DNA of 54,729 nucleotides from Nostoc sp. CHAB 5834 (GCA_020829485.1 JAIVFU010000034.1:13556-68284); one strand, 5' to 3'; positions 32,510-40,983 are shown, numbered from the stretch's first letter. Notes: a model not told the origin generated them from the sequence alone. Numbers and translations: made by a program.

Positions 32510-32887
32510 TCACTCACCTAATAAATACATAACCTCTTCTAATTTTTGTTTTGCCTTGTAGAGGTTCATTAGTTTCTGTTGCTCCCATGATTGAGGAGCT
32601 TGAAATCTTCGACCCTCCATCGTCAATTTTATAAGTGCTGCTTGTTCATCAGTTGGAGAATTCATTTGATCCAGTGCAGCGCCGATATTCTGGAAAGCCT
32701 CAAAATTTAGCTTTCTTAAGCCTATCCCCTCTTGCAGTTGACGGAGTGCGATCGGAGGGAAAGCTATAAGTGAAGTAACATAGCTAGTCTTATATCCAGC
32801 GTTCCCAGTCGGTTTAATACCGTAGCGGCGACACAAATCTTTTAACTCCTGTATAGTTTTGCTTTCGAGTTCTGTTCGTGTAAACAT
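32510..32887 (-). CDS. SAP-domain-like protein
   Basis: 125 residues. The first 45 residues (FTRTELESKTIQELKDLCRRYGIKPTGN...SYVTSLI) look like a SAP motif, a helix-hairpin-helix that binds AT-rich DNA. The remainder is helical (GIGLRKLNFEAFQNIGAALDQM, then EEQAAL..., WEQQKLMNLYKAKQKLEEVMYLLG) without a known motif. No catalytic residues. A clear terminator follows. It lies next to other small or foreign-looking genes, opposite in direction to the RHH-like gene, sharing a short divergent region (32888-33011). Cyanobacterial proteins with this layout exist, but the role is unknown. Confidence 0.7.
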   Translation of the reverse strand: MFTRTELESKTIQELKDLCRRYGIKPTGNAGYKTSYVTSLIAFPPIALRQLQEGIGLRKLNFEAFQNIGAALDQMNSPTDEQAALIKLTMEGRRFQAPQSWEQQKLMNLYKAKQKLEEVMYLLGE

Positions 32888-33011
32888 AGAGTAGCCATTC
32901 CTTAAAAGTGGTATCGGTGGGTAACAAGTTTCTCAGGCTTCTGTACCCATCGAATAAACACTCTAATGTTTCGCTTCCAAAAGATTCAAGCTATATTTAC
33001 ATCTCTCAATA

Positions 33012-33206
33012 ATGCCTAATCCTAAAGGAACTCCTGAAAATTTAAAGCCAATTAAGTCAGAACGAGAGGAGCCGCTTACCGAGAAGATGAACTTACGCAT
33101 GACAAAATCCATGAAGGAAGAAGTACAGCAACAAGATAATCCTCCTGAATTTTGTAGAGAAGCTATTCAAAAAGCACTGGATGAAAAGAAAGGAAGGCAA
33201 CAGTAA
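33012..33206 (+). CDS. Small ribbon-helix-helix-like protein
   Basis: 64 residues, highly charged. The core EKMNLRMTKSMKEEVQQQDNPPEFCREAIQKAL fits a ribbon-helix-helix DNA-binding unit: a short strand (MNLRMT), helix (KSMKEEVQQ), then a second helix (PEFCREAIQKAL). Such proteins are antitoxins or small repressors, but no toxin-like gene is adjacent on this strand. The ATG has no clear ribosome binding site. A long inverted repeat follows at 33269-33312. Could instead be a stand-alone nucleoid-associated protein. Confidence 0.6.
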   Translation: MPNPKGTPENLKPIKSEREEPLTEKMNLRMTKSMKEEVQQQDNPPEFCREAIQKALDEKKGRQQ

Positions 33207-33610
33207 TTGGAGCTTTATTTATAAGACTCTGCCTAAACTACAGATAGTTGAAAAGTAATATATATAACAAATTTAAGGCTAGGGTTAGAAAATTAACTCT
33301 AGCCTTAAATTTATAGCTGTATCTCTTACTGTGGGAGAACCTTAGCGCGTCCGTGCCGATTGATTTTTATTACCAGACTGTAGACCTTGTGATCCACAGC
33401 CTACAACGAATTGACCTCTAATTAGTCAGAATTGCTTGACCGATATTAGTAATCGCCTGTCCTTTAACAAGTTTTGACAGATGTTCTAGTAGTTATACTG
33501 TTGCAATATTTTTTACTTAGTAGGTAAAACCGAAGTATAGTTTTAGCACTTTAAAGGCAGAAACTATATAATTCATCATTTTCTATAAACAGAATTACAA
33601 GGAAAAAATA
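33207..33610. other. Intergenic region with a terminator-like inverted repeat
   Basis: Contains the hairpin at 33269-33312. A frame-broken peptide can be read on the minus strand at about 33350-33470 (ends GQFVVGCGSQGLQSGNK), too short and interrupted to call. Remaining bases are AT-rich leader for the next gene. Confidence 0.5.
33269..33312. terminator. 19-bp inverted repeat after the RHH-like gene
   Basis: AAATTTAAGGCTAGGGTTA (33269-33287) pairs with TAACTCTAGCCTTAAATTT (33294-33312) with one mismatch and a 6-base loop. Probably a terminator of the small gene. Confidence 0.7.
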
Positions 33611-34564
33611 ATGAATAGTTTTTCTCAAAATCAAGAAAACTGGATAAGCTATGAAAAAGGTTATGAACCATATATAGGAATAATGACAGCAGACAAACTG
33701 GAAAAAGCTTTTGAAAGAACTGAAAAAACTTTTAATCAAGCTCTTATTGAAAAAGATTCTAAAAGATTACTGGATATTATGAACAGTTTGAAAAAATATA
33801 ATAAATTCTTCAGATTACCTAGTATTGCATACGTAGAAATTGAAAGAGAAGAAGATAATGATGATGATAATCCTATACGCAACAATTACATAATAGGAGG
33901 CAGGCATAGAGTAACTGCATTACTGAACTTACTGGAAAAATGGAATAAAGATAAATATCATTTTGAAGTTCAGGTAGAAATGAGAAGAGTCAATGATTTT
34001 TTGGATATTATTGAATTAATTATTGCAGACAATGAAGGAAGAAGTATGTCAAAAAGTGAAGAAATTTACTTACGCCAGCTTCAAGACATTTTACCTTTAA
34101 TTCAAGATCCTAATATAACTTTTTCTCAATTTATAAATCAAATTTTAAATAATAACGCAGTTAGTAAAAAGGGCAAAGAAAACATAATATCTGCTTATGC
34201 AGATTACCAAAAGAATAATCTAGGGTTTAATACAATTATCAAATTACACGGTACTAAAACATATACACAGTTAATAATTAAATCTCTGTTAAGTAATCTT
34301 TTAAATAAAAAACCTCAATTAGGAAAATGGGATGGGATAAAGCTAGAACGTTCAATAAAATGGTGTTGGGGAGGTTATAAAGAAAGCCCAATTACAAATA
34401 TAATTAACAAATCAAATATTCCTTGGCGTAGTAAAAATAAGCCATTTATAGCAACATTACGGGAAAGTCAGAAATTAAGTAATGGTGACATTTATATAGG
34501 TAGATGCTACAAGGAGCTAGCAGATTACGCCGTAGAAGAATGGGAGTTTGCTAATAAGCCTTGA
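33611..34564 (+). CDS. ParB/sulfiredoxin-fold-like protein of unknown function
   Basis: 317 residues, very AT-rich and Lys/Asn/Ile-rich compared with its neighbours. Residues about 68-110 (FRLPSIAYVEIERE...NNYIIGGRHRVTALLNLLEKW) match the ParB-like nuclease core, GGRHRVTAL being the box II (G-x-H-R) motif that in ParB binds CTP or a phosphate. The next segment (IIADNEGRSMSKSEEIYLRQLQ) resembles the ParB E/N-x-x-R region. The C-terminal half (about 190-317) is not recognised. AAGGAAAA precedes the ATG. It may act in DNA partitioning or in a DNA-modification/defence context, as many orphan ParB-like proteins do. Base composition suggests horizontal gain. Confidence 0.65.
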   Translation: MNSFSQNQENWISYEKGYEPYIGIMTADKLEKAFERTEKTFNQALIEKDSKRLLDIMNSLKKYNKFFRLPSIAYVEIEREEDNDDDNPIRNNYIIGGRHRVTALLNLLEKWNKDKYHFEVQVEMRRVNDFLDIIELIIADNEGRSMSKSEEIYLRQLQDILPLIQDPNITFSQFINQILNNNAVSKKGKENIISAYADYQKNNLGFNTIIKLHGTKTYTQLIIKSLLSNLLNKKPQLGKWDGIKLERSIKWCWGGYKESPITNIINKSNIPWRSKNKPFIATLRESQKLSNGDIYIGRCYKELADYAVEEWEFANKP

Positions 34565-35052
34565 GGCAAATAACTGAGAATCGGGCTAGTCCAAAAACTC
34601 TTTGGACTTTGGCATATTTCCCAACATTCTCCCCAGCCGGAGACAACATCGCCAAGGGGTGCATCCCAGTTTTTATTTTTTAATGAGAAAATAATTGTCA
34701 TTGCGTTCGCGTAGCGTCTCGTAGAGAGGAGGAACGACGTTCGCGCAGCGTGTCGCAGACAAGCAATCGCATGGACTCGCTCTGAGTTGGAAGATTTTGC
34801 GATTGCTTCGCTTCGCTCGCAATGACATGCAAAAAAGTGGGATGCTCCCTTACCCACCTACCTCTCAACAGCAAATCTTTTCAGCAACTACTCCGCCCTT
34901 CGACAAAAATTGAGTACTTTCTCATATCACAAAGTGTCAATTTTTGTAGTTAAATTTACAACATAGTAATAAAAAGTAGCATATACTAAGTATTATAATC
35001 CTCCCATAAAGAAAAATCCGGGAGAATTCCAACGTGCAAGGAGGTAAATCCT
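34565..35052. other. Intergenic region with a dispersed repeat
   Basis: Holds the element at 34696-34827. The rest (34830-35052) contains the promoter region for the dioxygenase, ending in AAGGAGG before the ATG. No gene is visible. Confidence 0.55.
34696..34827. repeat. TGTCATTGCG dispersed element (family D), copy 1
   Basis: TGTCATTGCG (34696-34705) pairs with CGCAATGACA (34818-34827). The interior has GTAGCGTCTCGTAGAGAGG, AGGAACGACG and AAGCAATCGC, typical components of this cyanobacterial repeat. A second copy with partly degenerate ends is at 40592-40682. Confidence 0.75.
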
Positions 35053-35721
35053 ATGCAACAAGTGCGGACATCAACGGAATTAGAATATGCTTTTCTCTTT
35101 ACTCTAATAAAGGTAAATTCGATCAATGTAGAAGGTTTCAAGCCATTTTTTAGGAATATGCCTATTGATCCTTATATCAAAGGCAACTTTCGTTCGAGGA
35201 GATTATCTCGGTTCACAGTTTCTGGAAATGAGTTAATCAAATTACCTCATGGCTACTTTTTTCAAAGTAAAGAGTATAATCCATTATTGGGCGACTTAAA
35301 AAGAGAGTTTGCGGAATTAGATGATGCACTCATAGAACTCGATATTTTTAGAAATCTTGTCTTAGCATTTAGTGATTCTTGTAAACTTCATCCGGAAGCT
35401 GAAATCGGAGTTCATCAAATTAGAATTATTTGCTCGCCAGATAATTCGGGTAGTCCAGCGCCTGAAGGTATCCATCAAGATGGTACTGATTTTATTGGTA
35501 TCTTTGCAGTAGATAGAGATAATATTCAAGGTGGAGAAACACATCTATATACTGCCAAAAGAGAAAAGCCTGTGTTTAGCAAAGTTCTAAATCCGGGGGA
35601 ACTTTTATTGGTCAATGACCATGAATTTTTCCATTTTGCGAATCCCATAAAACCAAAAACTGACGCTCAAGGAAGCTTTGATGTTTTTGTACTGACTTCT
35701 CCTAGCTTACTTTCAGAATAA
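35053..35721 (+). CDS. 2OG-Fe(II) dioxygenase family protein (PF10014 type)
   Basis: 222 residues. The core of a jelly-roll 2-oxoglutarate/Fe(II) oxygenase is visible: GVHQIRIICSPDNSGSPAPEGIHQDGTDFIGIFAVDRDNIQGGETHLY with the HxD iron ligands (H, D of HQD), and LLVNDHEFFHFANPIKP supplying the distal His; an Arg or Lys in the last strand would bind oxoglutarate. This matches the family that includes bacterial L-isoleucine and other amino-acid hydroxylases. The substrate is not predictable here. A near-perfect AAGGAGG lies eight bases before the ATG, and the gene is isolated. Confidence 0.88.
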   Translation: MQQVRTSTELEYAFLFTLIKVNSINVEGFKPFFRNMPIDPYIKGNFRSRRLSRFTVSGNELIKLPHGYFFQSKEYNPLLGDLKREFAELDDALIELDIFRNLVLAFSDSCKLHPEAEIGVHQIRIICSPDNSGSPAPEGIHQDGTDFIGIFAVDRDNIQGGETHLYTAKREKPVFSKVLNPGELLLVNDHEFFHFANPIKPKTDAQGSFDVFVLTSPSLLSE

Positions 35722-36176
35722 TTCTAGTTAACTGTAAATATTTGATAATCTAAGAGATATGGGGAATTGAATGTAGTCATTTCCCCAGTTTTTTTATTTG
35801 TAATTGGAAATAATTGTTAGCCTGTTAGCTAGTCCAACATCTTTACAAACCACAAGCATAAGTAAGTCGGTAAGAATAAATCAAACTAGATTAAATAATG
35901 TAAAAAATCTTGATATTAGTTTGTAGTGAACGCGAGTGCGTCTCGTAGAGAGCGGCTCCAGCCCTCAAAAGAGGACTAAAGTCCTCACTACAAACCTTGA
36001 ATTATTCACGCCGTTCTACTTAAGTCCAGAGTAACCACAGATTTTTATTTATACATTTTTTAATACACGAGAAGAAAAGCACGCTGAATACTTAAAATAT
36101 TAAAGGTAAGTGTATAAGTGAGGCTACGAAACAAGGGTGCTGGAATTCAACTAACTGAATCAACCAAATAAATGCC
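35722..36176. other. Intergenic region with MITE-like family A copy
   Basis: Most of this stretch is the element 35859-36022. No gene is visible elsewhere. Confidence 0.55.
35859..36022. repeat. MITE-like element family A, copy 2
   Basis: Shares both ends with 7389-7531 (TAAGTAAGTCGGTAAGAATAA; ATTATTCACGCCGTTCTACTT). Its centre has CGCGAGTGCGTCTCGTAGAGAG and GAGGACTAAAGTCCTC instead of copy 1's centre. Confidence 0.8.
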
Positions 36177-37445
36177 ATGAATGACGAATTTTACAATAGA
36201 GGATTGGAAAAGGCTAGGCGAAAAGACTACGCTGGAGCAATTGAGGAATTTAACCAGGCTTTACAACTGACACCTTACTTTACCGAAGCTTACTTGCAAC
36301 GGGGTTTGGCATATTATGACTCAGGAGCAATCCTTAAGGCTGTTTCAGATTATACCGAAGCCCTAAAGTTGAATCCTGAGAGTGTAGAGGCATATTATTG
36401 TCGTGGATTGGCTAGGGTGGCGCTGAAAAATTTACCAGGGGCGCTAGATGATGTTGAACGCGCTATTCGTCTCAATCTCAATTATGCTCCTGCTTATAAT
36501 CTGCGGGGGATAGTGCGGCGCAAACAGGGTTATATTCAAGAGGCGATCGCTAACTTTAAAAAAGCTGCTGGGTTATATCTAGAACAACAGGATAAAGACA
36601 ATTGTCGTCTGTGTCTGGAACAAATTAAACAGCTACAACCCCAAGAATTACCTGCTGTACAACAATCACGTTCTCCAAATGCGCCCATTTTATCCACAAA
36701 TGAATATTTCACTCAATTATTAGAAAAGGCTGAAAAGGGAGATACCCAAGAAGCACTCGCCGATTTAAATTGGGTATTAAAAGCTGATCCGCAAGATGCC
36801 CAAGCTTACTGCTGTCGTGGGGTTGTGCGTTGTAAAATGGGTAATTATCGAGAAGCGATCGCAGATTTTAATCAAGCATTGCGATTAAATTTTCAAGATG
36901 CAATTGTTTATCGCAACCGAGGTAAAGCGCGTTCTATGTTGGGCGATCATCAAGGTGCGATCGCGGATCTGAATCAAGCACTTCAGATGCAACCCGAAGA
37001 TCCCTTAGTATATATTGCCAGAGGCAATGCTTATCGAGCAATGAGTAACTATCTCGGTGCAATTCAAGATTACACCCAAGCACTAAAACTAAACCCTGAT
37101 AATGCTCAAGCTTACTATAATCGCGGCATTGCCTATACTTGCATGGAAGAAATGCAAAATGCTTTAGAAGATTATCAACGGGCGGCGAGTATTTTTTGTG
37201 AACAAGAAGACTGGGGAAATTATCAACAAGTCTTAAGTAGCTTAGAAAAAATTCAAAAATTCAGTCCAGAGTCAAAAAAGCAAAAATATAACCTACTACG
37301 TCAGCGACTTTTGCGAATGGTTGGCGGATATTGGGAAATTGCCGAACGATTAATTGAGCAGAAGCAATATTACCATCCTGGGATGTCAGACGATTGGTAT
37401 TTACAAAAAGTGATTGATGACTTAGAACGCGATCGCAATAGTTGA
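36177..37445 (+). CDS. Tetratricopeptide repeat (TPR) protein
   Basis: 422 residues built from about nine TPRs with consensus positions such as AYYNRGIAYTCMEEMQNALEDYQRA. The units form two blocks (residues 1-130 and 180-360) separated by a Gln/Pro-rich linker (LQPQELPAVQQSRSP). The start repeat FYNRGLEKARRKDYAGAIEEFNQAL sits at the N-terminus without a signal peptide, so it is cytoplasmic. The C-terminal 65 residues (after EKIQKFSPESKK) are helical but not TPR-like. TPR proteins hold protein partners together; no partner is implied by the neighbours. No clear ribosome binding site before ATG 36177. Confidence 0.93.
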   Translation: MNDEFYNRGLEKARRKDYAGAIEEFNQALQLTPYFTEAYLQRGLAYYDSGAILKAVSDYTEALKLNPESVEAYYCRGLARVALKNLPGALDDVERAIRLNLNYAPAYNLRGIVRRKQGYIQEAIANFKKAAGLYLEQQDKDNCRLCLEQIKQLQPQELPAVQQSRSPNAPILSTNEYFTQLLEKAEKGDTQEALADLNWVLKADPQDAQAYCCRGVVRCKMGNYREAIADFNQALRLNFQDAIVYRNRGKARSMLGDHQGAIADLNQALQMQPEDPLVYIARGNAYRAMSNYLGAIQDYTQALKLNPDNAQAYYNRGIAYTCMEEMQNALEDYQRAASIFCEQEDWGNYQQVLSSLEKIQKFSPESKKQKYNLLRQRLLRMVGGYWEIAERLIEQKQYYHPGMSDDWYLQKVIDDLERDRNS

Positions 37446-37498
37446 AGAATTCACAAGCTAGAATTCAGGAGGTCGTTTCCCCTGCCCCCTGCCTCTTA

Positions 37499-38773
37499 TC
37501 AAAGTTTCAGGGGAAGGCTAATTTGAAATGTGGAACCTTGACCTAGCATACTATTTACAGTAATTTGCCCACCGGATCGTTGCACAATTTGTTGAGCGAT
37601 CGCAAGTCCGAGTCCAAAGCCGCCTGTTTGCCGAGATCGGATAGTATCTACACGATAAAAACGATCAAATATATGTGGCAAATCAGTGGATGGAATACCA
37701 ATCCCGTTATCTTTGACCTGAATTACCGCCCAGTGAGACTGGATAAAAAGATATAATTGTACCTTACCGTCTGCTGGTGTGTACTTAAAGGCATTAGTCA
37801 GTAGATTAATCACAGCTTGTTTGAGCAAATTAGCATCGGCTTTTAAAATGATTGGATGCTCTGGAAGGTGAGCATTGAAATTGAGACTTTGGGCAGGAGC
37901 AAGGGCTGCGAACTCCTGAGCAAGCGATCGCAATATTTCACACAAATCAACGGATTTTAATACGGTTTCTGCAAGCGAGCCATCATGACGCGACAAAAAA
38001 AGCAGATCATTGATCAGCGTACTCATGGACTTAGCAGTTTGGACGATATTTTGCAACCGCAATCTTTGCTCCAAGAGGTCTTCGGGGGGCATCAGGGCAA
38101 CTTGAGCATTGCTCAATACCGTAGCAACGGGTGTGCGTAGTTCATGAGAAGCATCGGCTGTAAATCGCTGCAATTGCTGATAAGCACGGAGGCTTGGTCG
38201 CATTGCCAATTCGCCTAAAAACCAACCTGTAATACCTATTACACCAAAGGTCACGGGAACCCCGAAAGTCAGAAACAAGCGGGCTTGGTTAAGTCCAATG
38301 CGTAGAGAGTTCATTGGAGTTGCTGTTTGGAAGTAGCCAATCAGCACCTTACCTTCCAAAACAGGAAGTGTAACTTGGCGAATCCAGGTTTTTGTACTAG
38401 ATGACTCTGAGCCTATTGGTACTTTTAACGTTTGAAATCCCGGTTTTGCGCTCAACTGTTTGCCACCCGATGAACCGATAAACTGTAAAAGTTGTTTATT
38501 GGAGTTATACCACCGTGCGTAGATTAGCCCGCCATTTAACGATACACCGCTTTCTACAGGAGTCTGGCTGCGCTGATTTTGCCATTGACTTTGATAAAGT
38601 GAGTATTGGGTTTTAGTAGCAAAGGCTTTACTTTGTGAAAATAGTTCGTCGTCAAAAACCCGCAATTGTTCTTCTACACTTAGACAATAGCCCACCCCTG
38701 CAAAAGCGAACAAAATTCCACCCATTGACAGGGCAAACCAGTGAGCAAGATTACGACGGCTATGATCGAACAT
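37499..38773 (-). CDS. rppB: Sensor histidine kinase, RppB-like
   Basis: 424-residue membrane kinase. Two transmembrane segments (about 11-32 and 168-190) flank an extracytoplasmic sensor region; the HisKA phospho-acceptor is DASH210ELRTPVATVLSNAQVAL, and the HATPase domain has NLLTNAFKYTP (N box), DNGIGIPSTDLPHIFDRFYRVD and GGFGLGLAIAQQIVQRSGG. There is no obvious HAMP domain. It follows the RppA-type regulator (38880) on the same strand with a 106-bp spacer made mostly of STRRs. RppB/NrsS kinases of cyanobacteria respond to redox or nickel signals; the stimulus here is unknown. The start ATG directly abuts the heptamer array. Confidence 0.9.
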   Translation of the reverse strand: MFDHSRRNLAHWFALSMGGILFAFAGVGYCLSVEEQLRVFDDELFSQSKAFATKTQYSLYQSQWQNQRSQTPVESGVSLNGGLIYARWYNSNKQLLQFIGSSGGKQLSAKPGFQTLKVPIGSESSSTKTWIRQVTLPVLEGKVLIGYFQTATPMNSLRIGLNQARLFLTFGVPVTFGVIGITGWFLGELAMRPSLRAYQQLQRFTADASHELRTPVATVLSNAQVALMPPEDLLEQRLRLQNIVQTAKSMSTLINDLLFLSRHDGSLAETVLKSVDLCEILRSLAQEFAALAPAQSLNFNAHLPEHPIILKADANLLKQAVINLLTNAFKYTPADGKVQLYLFIQSHWAVIQVKDNGIGIPSTDLPHIFDRFYRVDTIRSRQTGGFGLGLAIAQQIVQRSGGQITVNSMLGQGSTFQISLPLKL

Positions 38774-38819
38774 TTGTCATTTGTCATTTGTCATTTGTCA
38801 TTTGTCATTTGTCATTTGT
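38771..38819. repeat. Heptanucleotide STRR (CATTTGT x7) overlapping the rppB start codon
   Basis: Seven exact units; the first CAT is the reverse of the rppB ATG. On the coding strand the array reads (ATGACAA)n directly up to the start codon, so no normal ribosome binding site can be present. A further 9-mer array (CTCCCTCAT) lies at about 38850-38878. Confidence 0.95.
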
Positions 38820-38879
38820 CATTGGGCACTGGTTATTAGTTTTTATCCCTCCCTCATCTCCCTCATCTCCCTCATCCCT

Positions 38880-39557
38880 TCACAAATTTGGGGGATTTAT
38901 TCGATAGCCCATGCGATGTACTGTTTCTATCCAATCCTTGACACCAATGGTTTGTAGGCGCAGGCGCAGGCGGCGAACCAAGGTAGTAACTGCGTTACTT
39001 TCTGGTTCCTCTCCGCTGCTCCAAAGGGCTTGCTCAATCTGGTTATGAGATAACACCTGGCGGGGATGACGCATTAAATACTCCATCAATTGAAATTCCC
39101 GGCTAGAAAGTTGAGTTGTCAACGAACCGAGTTCGAGTGTCAAAGTGGATAAATGAAGTTCCAAATCGCCCAAGCTAAGTATATCTCCTTGCCACATAGG
39201 CGATCGCCGTCCTAGCGCCCGGACTCGTGCCAATAACTCTAGAACATCCACAGGCTTTACTAAGTAATCATCGGCTCCAGCATCTAAACCCATTACCTTA
39301 TCTAAAATCGTGTCTTTCGCCGTCAGCATCAATACAGGAGCCAGCTTACCTGCCCGTCGATATACTTGACACAATTCTACGCCACTCACTTTAGGCAACA
39401 TCCAATCTAGAATCAGCAAGTCATAGTCTTTGCGAAAGGCAAACCACTGTGCTGTTTCTCCATCAGCGATCGCATCAACTGTATGCCCCACCTTTAATAA
39501 GGCTGCCCGTAGTGGCTCTAACTGCGATGGGTCATCTTCGACTAGTAAGATCAACAT
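38880..39557 (-). CDS. rppA: OmpR-family response regulator, RppA-like
   Basis: 225 residues. Receiver domain (1-120) with the acidic pair E7-D8, phospho-acceptor D51 in LLILDWMLP, and the later Thr (LMLTAK) and Lys (LVKPVD). The winged-helix DNA-binding domain (about 128-225) ends RRLRLRLQTIGVKDWIETVHRMGYRINPP. It leads the rppA-rppB pair. Cyanobacterial relatives (RppA/NrsR) regulate photosystem genes or a nearby nickel-efflux operon; here an RND pair at 40984-45696 lies across a divergent gene and could be a target. No binding site was identified. Confidence 0.93.
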   Translation of the reverse strand: MLILLVEDDPSQLEPLRAALLKVGHTVDAIADGETAQWFAFRKDYDLLILDWMLPKVSGVELCQVYRRAGKLAPVLMLTAKDTILDKVMGLDAGADDYLVKPVDVLELLARVRALGRRSPMWQGDILSLGDLELHLSTLTLELGSLTTQLSSREFQLMEYLMRHPRQVLSHNQIEQALWSSGEEPESNAVTTLVRRLRLRLQTIGVKDWIETVHRMGYRINPPNL

Positions 39558-39666
39558 CCCATTTGCTCAGGTTACCGTAATTTTTCCTTGCTAATTTTAG
39601 ATTAAGGTAAAAGGATGACGCAAAAGTGAGGGGAAACACTCAACCTTATACCTTCCATATACCTTC

Positions 39667-40059
39667 ATGCAGCAACTTCAACTTTTTCAAGCGTTGCGAT
39701 CGTTAGGCTTTGTGTTTTGGTTGTCCTTGCCGTTGATTGGGTTAGTTTTTTGGCTGGGGAGCAACTTTGTCGGAGATCAGATTTTAAGTCGTTCCAACCT
39801 CACCAAGAAATATCTGCTAGCAGATACCCAATCGGCACGACAAATTATGAAAAGAATAGTAGCGATCAAAGTCGAAGTTCTCCCCGAAAAAGGAATTTCA
39901 CGGGTGAACGTTAAAACAAATAACTCAGTTCTCACAACAATAGTGTTTGAATTTCCAATAACTGATACAAGTAAACTTGAAGCCGCTCTTAGTCAGGAGT
40001 TAGGCTTACCACGCGATCGCGTTAAAGAACTAATAGTTGAATCCAATGCATTATTGTAG
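39667..40059 (+). CDS. Conserved small membrane-anchored protein
   Basis: 130 residues. One N-terminal transmembrane helix (about 11-33, LGFVFWLSLPLIGLVFWLGSN) is followed by a soluble part with alternating hydrophobic strands (IKVEVLPEKGISRVNVKTNNSVLTTIVFEFPI) and ends DTSKLEAALSQELGLPRDRVKELI, a short helical hairpin. No family could be named. It is divergent from rppA across a 109-bp region (39558-39666) and precedes the RND adaptor by 0.9 kb of repeats, a position often held by a stress-linked gene of such loci. A shared divergent promoter with rppA is likely. Confidence 0.65.
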   Translation: MQQLQLFQALRSLGFVFWLSLPLIGLVFWLGSNFVGDQILSRSNLTKKYLLADTQSARQIMKRIVAIKVEVLPEKGISRVNVKTNNSVLTTIVFEFPITDTSKLEAALSQELGLPRDRVKELIVESNALL

Positions 40060-40105
40060 AGACGGCAATTTATCGCGTCTTTGTGATTGAGAATTTTCTA
40101 GCCCT

Positions 40106-40230
40106 GGCGACTGGAAGTCGCGGCTATATAGACAAAACCCACCTCCGTGGGTTAAAAAGCCTTGATTTTTCAAGCTTTCCACGGAGGTGGACTTGGTTTG
40201 TTTAGTAGCGAATTCTATTCGCCTAATACT
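40106..40230. repeat. Inverted-repeat element with CCACCTCCGTGG core
   Basis: AGACAAAACCCACCTCCGTGG on the left pairs imperfectly with CCACGGAGGTGGACTTGGTTTGTT on the right (about 40117-40206), with outer ends GAAGTCGCGGCTA and TAGTAGCGAATTC. Such elements are dispersed in Nostoc genomes. Confidence 0.6.
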
Positions 40231-40371
40231 TTTAACACCCCTCCTCACTCTTTGAGCTACGGTGATGTATACAAGTCTCTTAACCTGCACCTTTGTTGTA
40301 TTGACCTGCAACTTTATTGAATTGACCTGCAAAAATTAATTTACCCTACGCTACGCAGTTGAATTCAATGC

Positions 40372-40803
40372 ATTAGACCTCTTGCAAAAGTCCCTAACAC
40401 CCCTCCCCTTGGTAAGGCTACAATGTACAAGTTGAATTACCCCCCTTAGTCCCCCCGATGCATTGGGGGGAAACTGGAAAATCTAGTTCCCTCCCCTTTA
40501 CAAGGCTACGGTGTACACACAAGTCGTGAAATTCCACCTGACACTTGGTTTCGTCCTCTAGCAATAGGATTGTGCGATCGCTCCGAAAGCCTGTCATTGC
40601 GAGGAGGAACGACGAAGCAATCGCTTTAACTCACGGGATTATGTGATTACTTCGCTCCGTTATCACTGCGCTCGTAATGACAATTTAAGGGGTCTATAAC
40701 GCCTGAAACCCTTTCAGATAGTACTTGTGTGTACATCGTAGCCAATATATCGGGGAGGGTTAGGGTGGGGTTCTTTACTTTTGATTTATGCAAGAGGTCT
40801 AAT
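40372..40803. repeat. 432-bp element with 15-bp perfect ends and nested copies
   Basis: ATTAGACCTCTTGCA (40372-40386) is the exact reverse complement of 40789-40803. Subterminal CCTAACACCCCTCCCCTTGG and its partner GGGGAGGGTTAGG near 40752 extend the symmetry. A further copy of the subterminal piece (CTCCCCTTTACAAGGCTACGG...GTACACACAAGT) lies at about 40490-40525 and a family D repeat at 40592-40682. No transposase frame is present. Confidence 0.75.
40592..40682. repeat. TGTCATTGCG dispersed element (family D), copy 2
   Basis: TGTCATTGCG (40592-40601) faces CGTAATGACA (40673-40682). The interior AGGAGGAACGACGAAGCAATCGC is the typical sequence of this widespread repeat. It is nested inside the 40372-40803 element. 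Confidence 0.75.
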
Positions 40804-40983
40804 GACCAATGACTATCCTTGACATTTCTTTGTCATATTTATCTAATAAACTACAAGAAAGGTAACGTAATTTTCCTTTTATCTAAATAGTTGACTATTG
40901 ATAGCGAACATTTGACTATTCATTGTTCACTTTCAAAGGTTAATCTTTAGCCCTTAACCCTCAGTAGCCCACCGTTAATTGCT

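Larger units (their letters stand above)
40060..40983. other. Repeat-dominated intergenic region
   Basis: About 920 bp. It contains a hairpin element with ACCCACCTCCGTGGGT at about 40106-40230, the TIR-bounded element at 40372-40803 with a family D repeat nested in it, and then the AT-rich leader of the RND adaptor. No gene is visible. Confidence 0.65.

Noticed and set aside
33350..33470. Minus-strand peptide pieces (TNIGQAILTN and GQFVVGCGSQGLQSGNK) in two frames
   Set aside because: They may be a frameshifted remnant, but there is no start, no ribosome site and the family is not recognised.
34525..34857. Minus-strand frame with CERSEAIA sequence
   Set aside because: It is the translation of the TGTCATTGCG dispersed element, a well-known false gene in this type of repeat.
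38635..38907. Plus-strand frame over the rppA-rppB spacer
   Set aside because: Reads the CATTTGT array as [14 protein letters not shown]; antisense to rppB.
40051..40332. Minus-strand frame of 93 codons
   Set aside because: Covers a hairpin repeat element and has low-complexity VNTTKVQV repeats.
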